Below, piece after piece: positions 1 to 7,100 of a DNA stretch of 17,894 nt. The DNA lies in the NCBI GenBank assembly GCA_015065395.1, contig SVQJ01000013.1, positions 1 to 17,894 of the forward strand, given 5' to 3'. Each line of letters opens with the position of its first letter. Positions within the stretch are counted from its first letter, which is position 1. The position numbers were made by a program, and so were the translations under genes. The stretch comes from Oscillospiraceae bacterium (GTDB lineage: Bacteria; Bacillota; Clostridia; Oscillospirales; CAG-272). A model generated the notes under the pieces. It was not told the origin of the DNA. It did not search any database and saw only the letters and a list, made by a program, of their open reading frames with translations.

Positions 1-63
1 TCTTACAAGAACCTTCTTGCCGGCAACAGCAATGTCTTCAACTGATTTCTTGTTGTAAGTCAT
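1..63 (-). CDS. pgk: Phosphoglycerate kinase, N-terminal fragment (cut by window edge)
   Basis: Only the first 21 codons are inside the window; the gene continues leftwards. They read MTYNKKSVEDIAVAGKKVLV followed by R, which matches the start of phosphoglycerate kinases (M-N-K-K-T/S-V/I-x-D-I-x-V-x-G-K-x-V-L-V-R, just before the D-F-N-V-P loop). The enzyme transfers phosphate from 1,3-bisphosphoglycerate to ADP in cytosolic glycolysis. The ATG at 61-63 is preceded by a purine-rich SD (GGAAAGGG) about 8 bases upstream, and a promoter can be placed at 127-155. The identification rests on a short but characteristic stretch, so it is good but not certain. Confidence 0.8.
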   Translation of the reverse strand, partial: MTYNKKSVEDIAVAGKKVLVR

Positions 64-126
64 CTTTTTAATCCCTTTCCTTTATCCGTGACGGGGCGAA
101 CCCTTTTCACATTTTTATACAATTAA

Positions 127-155
127 AATATAACACAATTTGACTGTTTTTACAA
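127..155 (-). promoter_or_regulatory. Putative pgk promoter
   Basis: On the minus strand a -35 TTGTAA (150-155) and a -10 TATATT (127-132) are separated by exactly 17 bp. They lie about 65 bp upstream of the pgk ATG in very AT-rich DNA. The -35 hexamer matches consensus at 4 of 6 positions. It overlaps one arm of the inverted repeat at 142-178. Confidence 0.5.
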
Positions 156-178
156 CAATTTTTATAAAAAAAACAGTC
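142..178. repeat. Inverted repeat GACTGTTTTT-N17-AAAAACAGTC upstream of pgk
   Basis: Two perfect 10-bp arms (142-151 and 169-178) are separated by 17 bp. The left arm overlaps the proposed pgk -35 element. It lacks a GC-rich stem and a following T-run in the expected place, so it does not look like an ordinary terminator. An operator is one possibility. Confidence 0.5.
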
Positions 179-249
179 TTAATATAAATTTCTAATTCTT
201 TGTGATTTGTGTTGATTCGAAGCGTGTGTTTTTTGTTGATTTTAACAGC

Positions 250-951
250 TTAGTTTGCAAAAAGTGCATTAATATCATCGAACTCGGCAAAAGCACGGTC
301 CCAGGTCCAATGGCCCATGCCCTCATACTCTCTGTAGGTGATATTCTTTCCTCCGCAGCCCATGATGGCGCCAACCATGGCTCTTGTTCCGCGAACGTTG
401 ACCACGGGATCTTCATCGCCGTGATAAGTATATATCTTCTTTTCGCAGATTTTTCTTGCCTTTGACGCATCTGTTCCGCCACAGCAGATAAATCCGCCTA
501 CAAAGAGCTGGGGATATCTGCAAAGAGCATCCCAGGAGCCGAAGCCGCCCATGGAAATACCCATGACGTACACATTATCCTTATCGCAGGGGTACTTCTC
601 CATCACGCTCTTCACTATGCTGACAGCACCTGCAATATAGGGCGTTTCAGGGGTATTATCAAGGTCGTAGGTGCCGGGATCCCAAGAGGATGCCACCCAC
701 TGCTTTTCAAGGGGAACCTGAGGTGCGATAATAAACGCATTATGCAAGGGACTTTCGGGGTCGCTGAGTGCCGTTCCGATTCCTATGCGAAGCTGGGCAT
801 CGTTATCATCGCCTCTCTCGCCTGCACCGTGAAGAAAGAGAACAACAGGGTATTTTCCGTTTTCATCGAAGTTTTCGGGCTTATGAAAACGGTATTTGCG
901 CGTTTCGCCCATATACTCGTAAGCTTCATGAGAAAAAGATTCCTTAAACAT
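250..951 (-). CDS. Predicted serine esterase/peptidase, alpha/beta-hydrolase fold (COG4099-like)
   Basis: A 233-aa alpha/beta hydrolase. The oxyanion-hole motif HGAGERG is at residues 41-47, the nucleophile elbow G-I-S-M-G puts the catalytic Ser at 133, and a likely acid (HGDEDPVV, Asp181) and His214 (EGMGHWTW) complete the triad. This spacing fits the dienelactone-hydrolase/feruloyl-esterase-like 'predicted peptidase' group, which acts on ester (possibly acetyl or feruloyl) substrates. There is no signal peptide, so it is cytosolic. The ATG at 949-951 has a strong SD (GGAGG, 956-960). It starts 15 bp after the stop of the upstream metal-exporter gene and is probably co-transcribed with it, although no functional link is obvious. 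The exact substrate cannot be read from the sequence. Confidence 0.85.
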   Translation of the reverse strand: MFKESFSHEAYEYMGETRKYRFHKPENFDENGKYPVVLFLHGAGERGDDNDAQLRIGIGTALSDPESPLHNAFIIAPQVPLEKQWVASSWDPGTYDLDNTPETPYIAGAVSIVKSVMEKYPCDKDNVYVMGISMGGFGSWDALCRYPQLFVGGFICCGGTDASKARKICEKKIYTYHGDEDPVVNVRGTRAMVGAIMGCGGKNITYREYEGMGHWTWDRAFAEFDDINALFAN

Positions 952-966
952 ATATCCTCCGAAAAA

Positions 967-1926
967 TTAGAATAGCGGTATTAAATTGCCGAAAATGCTG
1001 CCGAAGATCAGCGCGAAAACGAAAAGAAGCGCTACCACGGTGAAATTTTCTGCCTTATTACGGTTTGAGCCGAAAAGTATGATAAGTCCGCTTCCCGCAC
1101 CCGTCATCAGACCGCAAAGCATCATCGGTGCCGTGATTATCCCCTCAATATACAGCTCCGTCAGCGCGACGGATACGGCGCAGTTGGGGATAAGACCCAT
1201 GAGAGCAGTGAGAACACAGCCTGCGAAGGGCATCTTTCCAACAAAAGCGCCCACAGCATCCTTATCAACATAGCAGAGAAGAACGTTCAGAACGGCTGAA
1301 ATTATAAATATAAAAACGAGTATGCGCAAGGTGCGAATCAAAGCAGAGAACAGAACATTACCCTTTGCGCCGCAATAAGGATCAGCACAGCCGCATTCCA
1401 TAGCATTTTCCAATGCCTCTGCCTCAGCCTCCTCAGAAACGGTCCTTTTCAAAGCCCGCTTTTCACGAAGCTTATAGAACAGACGGACTGACCAATCACA
1501 CAAAAATCCGCATAAAACTCCCGTGATTATCTTCACAGCAAGTATAGCGGCGATAAGCTTTGGAGACGCTTTACTGCCCACAAGCACTGCAAGCATTTCG
1601 TCGGATGTGGAAAGGTATACAGCAATAAGTGTTCCCGTTGTTAAAAGTCCGGCACCGTAAAGATTCGAGGCTGCTGCGGAAAAGCCGCACGACGGAAGAG
1701 CACCGAGAAAGCCGCCGGCAAGAGGACCTACCTTATCAGCGGTGAGAATGACCCTTACCATTCCCCGTCCCGCTCCTCTTTCAAGAAAGCCTATAAAAAG
1801 GAACGCCAGAAACATAAACGGGAGTATCAAGGCGACCTCCTTCAGAGAATGAAGGAGAGCATCAAAAAGCACCGAAAGGAACGGCGCATCGGCGGCATTC
1901 TCCGTATGTATGTGAGAGATTATCAT
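967..1926 (-). CDS. Putative manganese/heavy-metal exporter (ArsP_2/DUF2899, 10-TM family)
   Basis: A 319-aa polytopic membrane protein with hydrophobic segments near residues 31-48, 66-103, 124-143, 195-219, 231-256, 263-285 and 295-318. Two related halves are visible: LGALPSCGFSAAASNLYGAG (from residue 74) and LMGLIPNCAVSVALTELYIEG (from 242; 21 residues reduced here to the pattern P-S/N-C-x-x-S-x-A-x-x-x-L-Y-x-x-G). This pseudo-symmetry is typical of the putative 10-TM heavy-metal exporters, often named putative manganese transporters. The central soluble loop carries a Cys cluster (ECGCADPYC, 177-185), and the N-terminus has HIH; both are plausible metal ligands. The ATG at 1924-1926 has SD AAGGAAG (1933-1939). 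A full-consensus promoter lies just upstream. It is the first gene of a pair with the esterase. The metal is inferred from the family, not proven. Confidence 0.75.
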   Translation of the reverse strand: MIISHIHTENAADAPFLSVLFDALLHSLKEVALILPFMFLAFLFIGFLERGAGRGMVRVILTADKVGPLAGGFLGALPSCGFSAAASNLYGAGLLTTGTLIAVYLSTSDEMLAVLVGSKASPKLIAAILAVKIITGVLCGFLCDWSVRLFYKLREKRALKRTVSEEAEAEALENAMECGCADPYCGAKGNVLFSALIRTLRILVFIFIISAVLNVLLCYVDKDAVGAFVGKMPFAGCVLTALMGLIPNCAVSVALTELYIEGIITAPMMLCGLMTGAGSGLIILFGSNRNKAENFTVVALLFVFALIFGSIFGNLIPLF

Positions 1927-1949
1927 TAATTACTTCCTTAAATAAAAAA

Positions 1950-1971
1950 CTATGATAATTATAACTCATAG
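1950..1971. promoter_or_regulatory. Candidate operator palindrome CTATGA-N10-TCATAG
   Basis: Perfect 6-bp arms (1950-1955, 1966-1971) flank a 10-bp centre that contains the -10 box (1958-1963) of the exporter promoter. A dimeric repressor bound here would block RNA polymerase. I do not recognise it as a known metalloregulator box. Confidence 0.4.
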
Positions 1972-1986
1972 AAAAAACTCTGTCAA
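1958..1986 (-). promoter_or_regulatory. Full-consensus sigma-A promoter of the exporter-esterase operon
   Basis: On the minus strand, -35 TTGACA (1981-1986), a 17-bp spacer and -10 TATAAT (1958-1963) match the housekeeping consensus exactly. The expected start site lies some 25 bp before the exporter ATG, leaving almost no 5' UTR. A metal riboswitch upstream of this gene is therefore excluded. Confidence 0.85.
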
Positions 1987-1995
1987 GAGAAATGA

Positions 1996-2038
1996 AAAAG
2001 ACTGACGAAGCTCAAGATATCTGCTTCGTCAGTCTTTT
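1996..2038 (-). terminator. Intrinsic terminator of the 38-aa microprotein gene
   Basis: A perfect 15-bp stem (1996-2010 with 2024-2038; outer end AAAAGACTG) has a 13-nt loop. Read on the minus strand it ends in a run of five T. It begins 12 bp after the stop codon of the small gene at 2051-2167 and ends about 10 bp before the -35 of the exporter promoter, so it separates the two units. Confidence 0.8.
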
Positions 2039-2050
2039 AGTGTTTGCAAA

Positions 2051-2167
2051 TTACATATTCACAAGAACGTAAAGTCCGTTCGTTATCATCATACCTACCC
2101 AACCCAGGGCAAGAATGAAGGCTGCTCCTGCAAAATTCATAGCTGTTTTCATGATCGTTTTTTTCAT
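2051..2167 (-). CDS. 38-aa hydrophobic membrane microprotein, unknown function
   Basis: A short open frame encodes 38 residues. It has a basic start (MKKTIMKTAM) and a long hydrophobic segment (residues 11-26, FAGAAFILALGWVGMM after N11), then T-N-G and a second hydrophobic end (LYVLVNM). One membrane span with the N-terminus on the cytosolic side is likely. Support for a real gene: a near-perfect SD (AGGTGA, 2173-2178, 5 bases from ATG), a -10-like TATAAT upstream (2208-2213), and a strong hairpin terminator 12 bp after the stop. It is divergent from the WYL regulator gene and precedes the metal exporter, separated from it by the terminator. I do not recognise the family. Alternatives include a small transporter or sensor subunit, a peptide signal, or a type I toxin-like peptide. 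Confidence 0.7.
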   Translation of the reverse strand: MKKTIMKTAMNFAGAAFILALGWVGMMITNGLYVLVNM

Positions 2168-2207
2168 TAGTATCACCTTTCCTTTATGTATTTCCTTTTA
2201 CAATTAA

Positions 2208-2213
2208 ATTATA
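2208..2213 (-). promoter_or_regulatory. -10 box of the microprotein gene, with no good -35
   Basis: TATAAT on the minus strand lies about 40 bp upstream of the microprotein ATG. The -35 position at 17 bp (2231-2236, CGATAA) matches poorly. The nearest TTG-like hexamer (TTGTAC, 2237-2242) is 23 bp away and inside the inverted-repeat arm. A weak -35 next to an operator-like repeat suggests activator dependence; this is an inference. Confidence 0.4.
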
Positions 2214-2235
2214 ATACTGCCTATGTCCTATTATC

Positions 2236-2271
2236 GGTACAACGACGTACTTTTGATGAGCGTATTGTACC
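2236..2271. promoter_or_regulatory. Inverted repeat GGTACAA-N22-TTGTACC in the divergent intergenic region
   Basis: Perfect 7-bp arms (2236-2242, 2265-2271) are separated by 22 bp, with a third GTAC at 2247-2250 between them. The repeat sits just upstream of the microprotein -10 and about 20 bp upstream of the regulator gene -35. It is therefore placed to serve both divergent promoters, and the WYL protein is a natural candidate binder. Confidence 0.5.
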
Positions 2272-2289
2272 TTTTTTGGGACTATTTGC

Positions 2290-2318
2290 TTTACAAATAG
2301 AAAGGTTTATGTTAAAAT
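2290..2318 (+). promoter_or_regulatory. Promoter of the WYL regulator-Nudix operon
   Basis: -35 TTTACA (2290-2295), a 17-bp spacer and -10 TAAAAT (2313-2318) lie about 30 bp before the ATG at 2349. Both hexamers are one base off consensus. Confidence 0.65.
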
Positions 2319-2348
2319 ACAGTTATAAGAGAAAGGAATGGTGCAAAT

Positions 2349-3329
2349 ATGGGAAAACAGTATGATGAAAAGCTTAAATTACTACATATCCTGGATATTC
2401 TGCGTGAAGAAACGGATGCAGAGCACAGAATATTCGCTCCGGAGATAATAAGCAGACTTTCCAAGGAAGGCATCAGCGCCGAGAGAAAAAGCATTTACCG
2501 CGACCTTGAAACATTGGAAAGCTACGGATTTGACATACTGCACGATAAGTGCGGATGTGCTCTTGTGAGCCGGGAATTCGAGCTTGCGGAGCTTAAGCTG
2601 CTGATAGACGCCGTGCAGGCATCAAGATTCATAACAGGTGCAAAAAGAAAAAAGCTTACTGAAAAGCTTACAAAAATGGCAAGCAAGCACCAAGCTAAGG
2701 ATCTGAACAGAAGCGTTAAAACTGAAGAGCCTGAGCGTGAGCTGAACGCATCTATTTTGAACAATATAGACTGGATCCATTCTGCCATCTCAGAAAACAA
2801 AATGATCAATTTTCAATATTTTGATTGGTCACCCGAAAAGGAGCAGGTGCTCCGCAGGGACGGAAAGATATATGAGCTGAGCCCATGGGCTCTCGTCTGG
2901 AGAGATGAAAACTATTATCTGTTTGCGTACGATCACATAACTGAAACGATACGCCATTTCAGAGTTGATAAGATGAAGAACATCTCGAAATCAGAAAACA
3001 AAAGAAGAGGTCTTGAGATCTACACAAGATTTGACTTTGCCAGATATTCCGGAAAGCTTTTCGGAATGTTCAGCGGCGAGGAATACAACGTTACACTAAA
3101 ATGCGAAAACTCACTTGCAGGCGCAGTTATTGACAGATTCTCCACCGGTGTTTCCATATATCCGGGAAATGACGGAACGTTTAATTTCACGGTGCCCGTT
3201 ATTATCAGTAACAATTTTTATTCTTGGGTGCTGCAGTTTGGCAAGAGAATGGAGATAATCGCACCCGTTCAAGTGAGGGATGGTATGAGAAATTTACTTC
3301 GGGATGTTGGAGGTATGTACGAAAGATGA
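2349..3329 (+). CDS. WYL-domain transcriptional regulator with N-terminal winged helix (DeoR/YafY-like)
   Basis: A 326-aa regulator. Residues 6-60 form an HTH_11-type winged helix, with the recognition region around AERKSIYRDLETLESYG (44-60). Residues about 133-215 hold the WYL domain; the signature appears as L-S-P-W-A-L-V-W-R-D-E-N-Y-Y-L (177-191), followed by H-F-R-V-D-K-M (203-209). The C-terminal part (245-320) resembles the WCX extension. WYL domains bind nucleotides, nucleic acids or small ligands and control DNA binding. Here the ligand is unknown. The ATG has SD AAGGAA (2333-2338). The stop overlaps the Nudix start (ATGA, 3326-3329). The gene is divergent from the membrane microprotein gene, a layout common for a regulator and its target. 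Confidence 0.9.
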   Translation: MGKQYDEKLKLLHILDILREETDAEHRIFAPEIISRLSKEGISAERKSIYRDLETLESYGFDILHDKCGCALVSREFELAELKLLIDAVQASRFITGAKRKKLTEKLTKMASKHQAKDLNRSVKTEEPERELNASILNNIDWIHSAISENKMINFQYFDWSPEKEQVLRRDGKIYELSPWALVWRDENYYLFAYDHITETIRHFRVDKMKNISKSENKRRGLEIYTRFDFARYSGKLFGMFSGEEYNVTLKCENSLAGAVIDRFSTGVSIYPGNDGTFNFTVPVIISNNFYSWVLQFGKRMEIIAPVQVRDGMRNLLRDVGGMYER

Positions 3330-3796
3330 AGATTACCACACTATGTTACATTAAATGCGGTAATAAAACGCTTATGATGTACAGAAATAAAAAGAAAAGC
3401 GATGAAAACGCAGGGAAATGGGTTGGGATCGGTGGAAAGCTTGAGGACGGTGAGTCTCCCGAGGAATGTCTTATAAGGGAAGTACGCGAGGAGTGCGGAA
3501 TCGAGCTTAAAAAGTATTCACTTCGTGGACTGATAACTTTTGTTTCAGATGTATGGGGAACGGAATTCATGTGCCTTTACACAGGTGAGACGAACAGCGA
3601 GGATATATCTGAGTGCGCAGAGGGCGAGCTTCATTGGATAAAGGAAAAGGAGCTTGAAGATCTCCCCATGTGGGAGGGAGACAGAATATTTTTTGATCTT
3701 ATGAAAGCTGAGAGGCCATTCTTTTCCCTGAAGCTTACATATACCGGCGACAAGCTGACCAAAGCTTCACTTGACGGAGAAAATATTAACTTATAG
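3326..3796 (+). CDS. Nudix hydrolase, MutT/8-oxo-dGTP diphosphatase-like
   Basis: A 156-aa Nudix protein. The start is set at 3326, not the longer in-frame extension from 3224, because ATG 3326-3328 overlaps the WYL stop in an ATGA junction and has GGAGG at 3309-3313; the longer start would lie inside the upstream gene. The Nudix box GX5EX7REUXEEXGU is intact at residues 37-59 (G37, E43, R51-E52, E55-E56, G58). The upstream KWVGIGGK context and the downstream WEGDRIFFDL fit the Firmicutes 8-oxo-dGTP diphosphatase-like group, which cleaves a nucleoside diphosphate linked to another moiety in the cytosol with Mg or Mn. Co-transcription with a WYL regulator suggests that substrate or product may be sensed by it; this is speculation. 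The exact substrate is not determinable. Confidence 0.88.
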   Translation: MKITTLCYIKCGNKTLMMYRNKKKSDENAGKWVGIGGKLEDGESPEECLIREVREECGIELKKYSLRGLITFVSDVWGTEFMCLYTGETNSEDISECAEGELHWIKEKELEDLPMWEGDRIFFDLMKAERPFFSLKLTYTGDKLTKASLDGENINL

Positions 3797-3851
3797 CTCT
3801 TGCTTTACCTTCGCGGAGGTAGGTTTGGTTGAACTTCACCTTCCGCTTATC

Positions 3852-3949
3852 AAATCTACAACATCAGACCCTGCGTTCAGGACCGTCGGTGACGTCGGTC
3901 CCTACAAATTAAATAAACCTTTCACCTACGAAATATACAACATCTGACC
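3852..3949 (+). repeat. Imperfect direct repeat, core AAATMTACAACATCWGACC, two copies
   Basis: The copies at 3852-3870 and 3931-3949 agree at 17 of 19 bases. Both are preceded by a TTCACCT-like sequence and followed by a CGTT. They flank the GGACCG/CGGTCC inverted repeat at 3880-3901. Confidence 0.55.
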
Positions 3950-4013
3950 GCACGTTTTCTTAAGTGCAAGTAAGGCTTCCTCCGCAAACGTGAAGAAACA
4001 CTGCCTTTAAGTT

Positions 4014-4027
4014 CTGTGTCCGCTCTG
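4014..4027 (+). repeat. 14-base sequence shared between two intergenic gaps (copy 1)
   Basis: CTGTGTCCGCTCTG occurs here and again, identically and on the same strand, at 8050-8063 on the other side of the dockerin gene. Both copies are non-coding. A chance 14-mer match within 18 kb is unlikely, so a dispersed repeat family is likely. Confidence 0.5.
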
Positions 4028-4050
4028 TCTTCGCTTGCGCGAAGACAGAG
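4023..4050. repeat. Perfect 12-bp hairpin with TTGC loop
   Basis: CTCTGTCTTCGC (4023-4034) pairs perfectly with GCGAAGACAGAG (4039-4050) around a 4-nt loop. No T-run follows on either strand, so it does not look like a standard terminator. Its left arm shares bases with the dispersed 14-mer at 4014-4027. Confidence 0.65.
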
Positions 4051-4138
4051 TGGATCGGTAATTATTTGTTCTGACACTTTACCGGGTACCCGCAAAAATT
4101 CAATCCATTATGGTCAAATTGCTTATTCATACAAAAAA

Positions 4139-4160
4139 CGCCCCCACAAATGTGGGGGCG
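4139..4160 (-). terminator. Intrinsic terminator of the LamG/dockerin gene
   Basis: A GC-rich 9-bp stem (CGCCCCCAC / GTGGGGGCG) has a 4-nt loop and, on the minus strand, a run of six T. It starts about 35 bp after the stop of the gene at 4194-7652. Confidence 0.9.
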
Positions 4161-4193
4161 AATTTTATTTGATTAATTCAAACTAAGCTTGAA

Positions 4194-7100
4194 TTATGCA
4201 GCGATTGCCTTTCTGAGAGCAACCTGGTCCTTAGCGTTGATAGCGCCATCAGCGTATACGTCAAGGAGGTGAGAAGCTACTACGAGCTCATCAGCTGCAA
4301 CAACCTCAGCGAGGAACTGTCTCATAACGAGAGCGTCAGCTGCGGTGAGAACACCGTCGCCGTCAGCATCGCCGAAGAATACCTTACCGGGATTTACATC
4401 AAGATCAGCGGAACCTACTGCCATGTAGTCGATAGCTACGTTAACAGCGAAGTCGCGGAAGATGATGAAGGGAAGGGTGCTGGAGCCCATGGGAAGAACG
4501 TACTCAGCGTCGTCGGGAGTATTGTACTCGAGCTGCTTAACGCCATCTACCCAGAGGGATACGGTAGCGTTAGAGATCACGCCGTTATCGTCCTTATCAT
4601 AGCTGTAACGCATGGTGAATACATAGTTTTCACCCTCGATCATTGTGAAGTCCTTCTTAACACCGATGAATGCAGCACCTGCTATTGCATCGGGACGGAG
4701 GAAGAGGTAGCCTTCCTCAGCGTTGTAACCTGCGTCGATTACGAGACCGTTAGAGCCGCCTGCCCAGAAGTAGAACTCCTTGCGGTAGCCGAGAGGATCG
4801 GACTTGGTAGGATCGTCGAGAGTATCGTTAGTCTCATGCATACCACAGTATGTGATATCCATAGTGATGGACCAGTTGTTGGAAGGAATATTCTTTGCAT
4901 TCCACTGGTTGTAGTTTGCACCGAAGTCGTTGAAGTAAAGCTTACCGTCATCGGTTACAGTCCAGTTGGGAACATACCACTCTCTGTTCTCTTCGGTCTG
5001 TTCAGCGCCATCAGCATAGAACCAGTCAACGCTATTCCAATCAAAGCCTTCGAGCTCAGTCTTAAGAGCCTTACGAGTAGTTTCAGCAGCGAAACCATTG
5101 TCAAGAACGATGATCATATCGTCGCTCATATCGTGGTACTCATAGAGAGTGCCGGTGTACTCTTCGGGAAGAGTTGTGTATCTGCGCTCGGTACAACCGT
5201 TAGAACCATCGTTCTTACAGTATGTATAAACGAGACCGGAGTCAGTCTTTCTGTTGATATCGTAGCTTGCCCAGCTGTGCTCGTACATAGGACAAACATT
5301 AGTCTCAGTTACTTCGCCGCAAACGCCGCAGTAAGTTGTCCACTCACCGTCGGAGTAGCAGGTCTCAGCGATGGTCTTGCTGGTAAGACCTGTGATGTGG
5401 CCGTTCTCTGCACAGTAATCCTCAGCATCGAGGTTTACAGTAACGGTGCCGTTTGCATTACCATGAGTATCACTCTTGCCGGAAGCGGGAAGCTCATCAA
5501 CAAGAAGCTCATAGGACTTGGAATCGAGAACCTGGTAGTTATCGATGATTGCGGAACCATTCCAAACATGACCGAGACACTCGTCATAGTTGTCGCCTTC
5601 GAATGCCCAAACGTCGCCTGCAAAGCCTTCATATACGAGAGTGTAGTCAACGTAGATGTAGCCCTTAGCGCCGTCGAATACATAAGTTACGTGGTGGAAG
5701 TTATCCTTAGTAGCCTCGCCCCAATCAAAGAGAGTGGTATCACGAGTCTCATTATCAGAGCCGGGGTTCTCAACACGACCGGTAAGTACTGTACCAACGA
5801 TCCATCTTCTGGAAGCAGTGTTGGTCCAGAGCTCGAAATATGTACCGTCAACAGTGTTATTAATATTGGGAACAAGTGCAAGGTCAAAGTCTACGATGTA
5901 GTTTGTGTTTTTGCTGCCCTTGTGACCTACAGGGAAGTGGTAGTAGATACCAGCTTCAGATTCTGCGGACCAGTTAGGCTCGATGATCTTAGCATCGCCG
6001 CCAACTTCGAAGCCAGTAGCGAAGTTATCGAAAATGGTCTTTTCAGTAACTTCGATCTCATACTCCATGGCCATACCCTGGTAATCGCCAAGGCCGTCTT
6101 CCATATCGTTGAAGTAAGAACCAACGGAAAGGTTATCGATGGAGAGCATGATCCACTGATAGAATGCCTGTGTGCCGCCATAGAGACCAGCTACTTCGCC
6201 AACTGTACCAACATAGGTATCGTCAACGTAGATAGCGGTAGAACCGTTATTAGCATCCCACTTTACATGGTACCAAGTACCAACAGTGAATGTGTAAGGA
6301 ATAGTGCTGTTACCAACACCGATAAGGGATGTGGAAATTCTGGGAGAGTTTGCAAGGCCAAGGAAGCCTGTACCGAACTCGGAGTTAGCAGCCTCAAGGC
6401 AGATATCCATTTCGATATCAAAGTTTTCGCCCTGGTTGCCTACTTCTACGGGAGCATAGTTGTTGCCCTCGTGGAAGAACCAGTACTTCTCGCCGAGGTC
6501 ATATCTGCTGCCCTCAACGTCGAAGGACTCGATAGAACCACCGGTAGCATCGCCGGGAACGCTGTCAAAGCCTTCGGAGAATACTACATCGCCGGTCTCA
6601 AGATCAGTGATCTTGATGGAGCCTACGTATGTACCGTAGTTGGTGTTACCAACAGCAGCCTTCATAGGATACTGATCGCCGGAGAGAGTACCAACGAGGT
6701 TGCCGTCAACATATACAGTTGTGTCGCCGTCAACTACTTCGTATGTGATTGTTGTCCACTTCTCAGTCTTGAGATCATAGTCAAGAAGGTTGTGGTAACC
6801 CTTGACCCAAACGTCACCGTAACCGATCTTGTCGTTCTGGAAGCTGATTTCAGGACCGAAGCCCATAGTGGGGTTGTACTCACTCGCCTTGCCGTTGTTA
6901 GCCTCGGAGCTACCGTAAACAACGAGCTCGTAAGTGAAGTCATTAGATGTTACACCGTCGGTGTTCGCATTGTAGTTCTCGCCGATAGCGAACCATGCGT
7001 TTTCCTTCTTAACTGCAACGTTTTCGTTCTTAACAGTTGTAGAAGCTGCAACAACCTCAACGGACTCGATAGAACCGCCGGTTGCATCGCCGGGAACGCT

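Larger units (their letters stand above)
3797..4193. other. Non-coding gap between convergent genes, with short repeats and hairpins
   Basis: No credible coding frame is present. The stretch holds a weak hairpin just after the Nudix stop (TACCT/AGGTA, 3806-3821), an imperfect direct repeat (3852-3870 and 3931-3949), an inverted repeat GGACCG-N10-CGGTCC (3880-3901), a perfect 12-bp hairpin (4023-4050), a 14-base sequence shared with the gap at 8050-8063, a 10-bp self-palindrome CGGGTACCCG (4083-4092), and the terminator of the dockerin gene (4139-4160). This looks like an accumulation site for small dispersed repeats. Confidence 0.6.

Noticed and set aside
192..482. Open frames overlapping the esterase on both strands
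   Set aside because: They are out of frame with a gene whose full catalytic triad is visible, and none has an SD or homology that I recognise.
1927..1980. A yybP-ykoY-type manganese riboswitch before the exporter
   Set aside because: The promoter leaves a leader of only about 25 bases, too short for any riboswitch.
3224..3325. N-terminal extension of the Nudix protein
   Set aside because: It lies entirely inside the WYL gene in another frame and does not resemble Nudix proteins. The ATGA start at 3326 has GGAGG upstream and gives a normal family length.
4083..4092. 10-bp self-palindrome CGGGTACCCG
   Set aside because: Short and isolated, with no T-run and no nearby promoter; compatible with chance.
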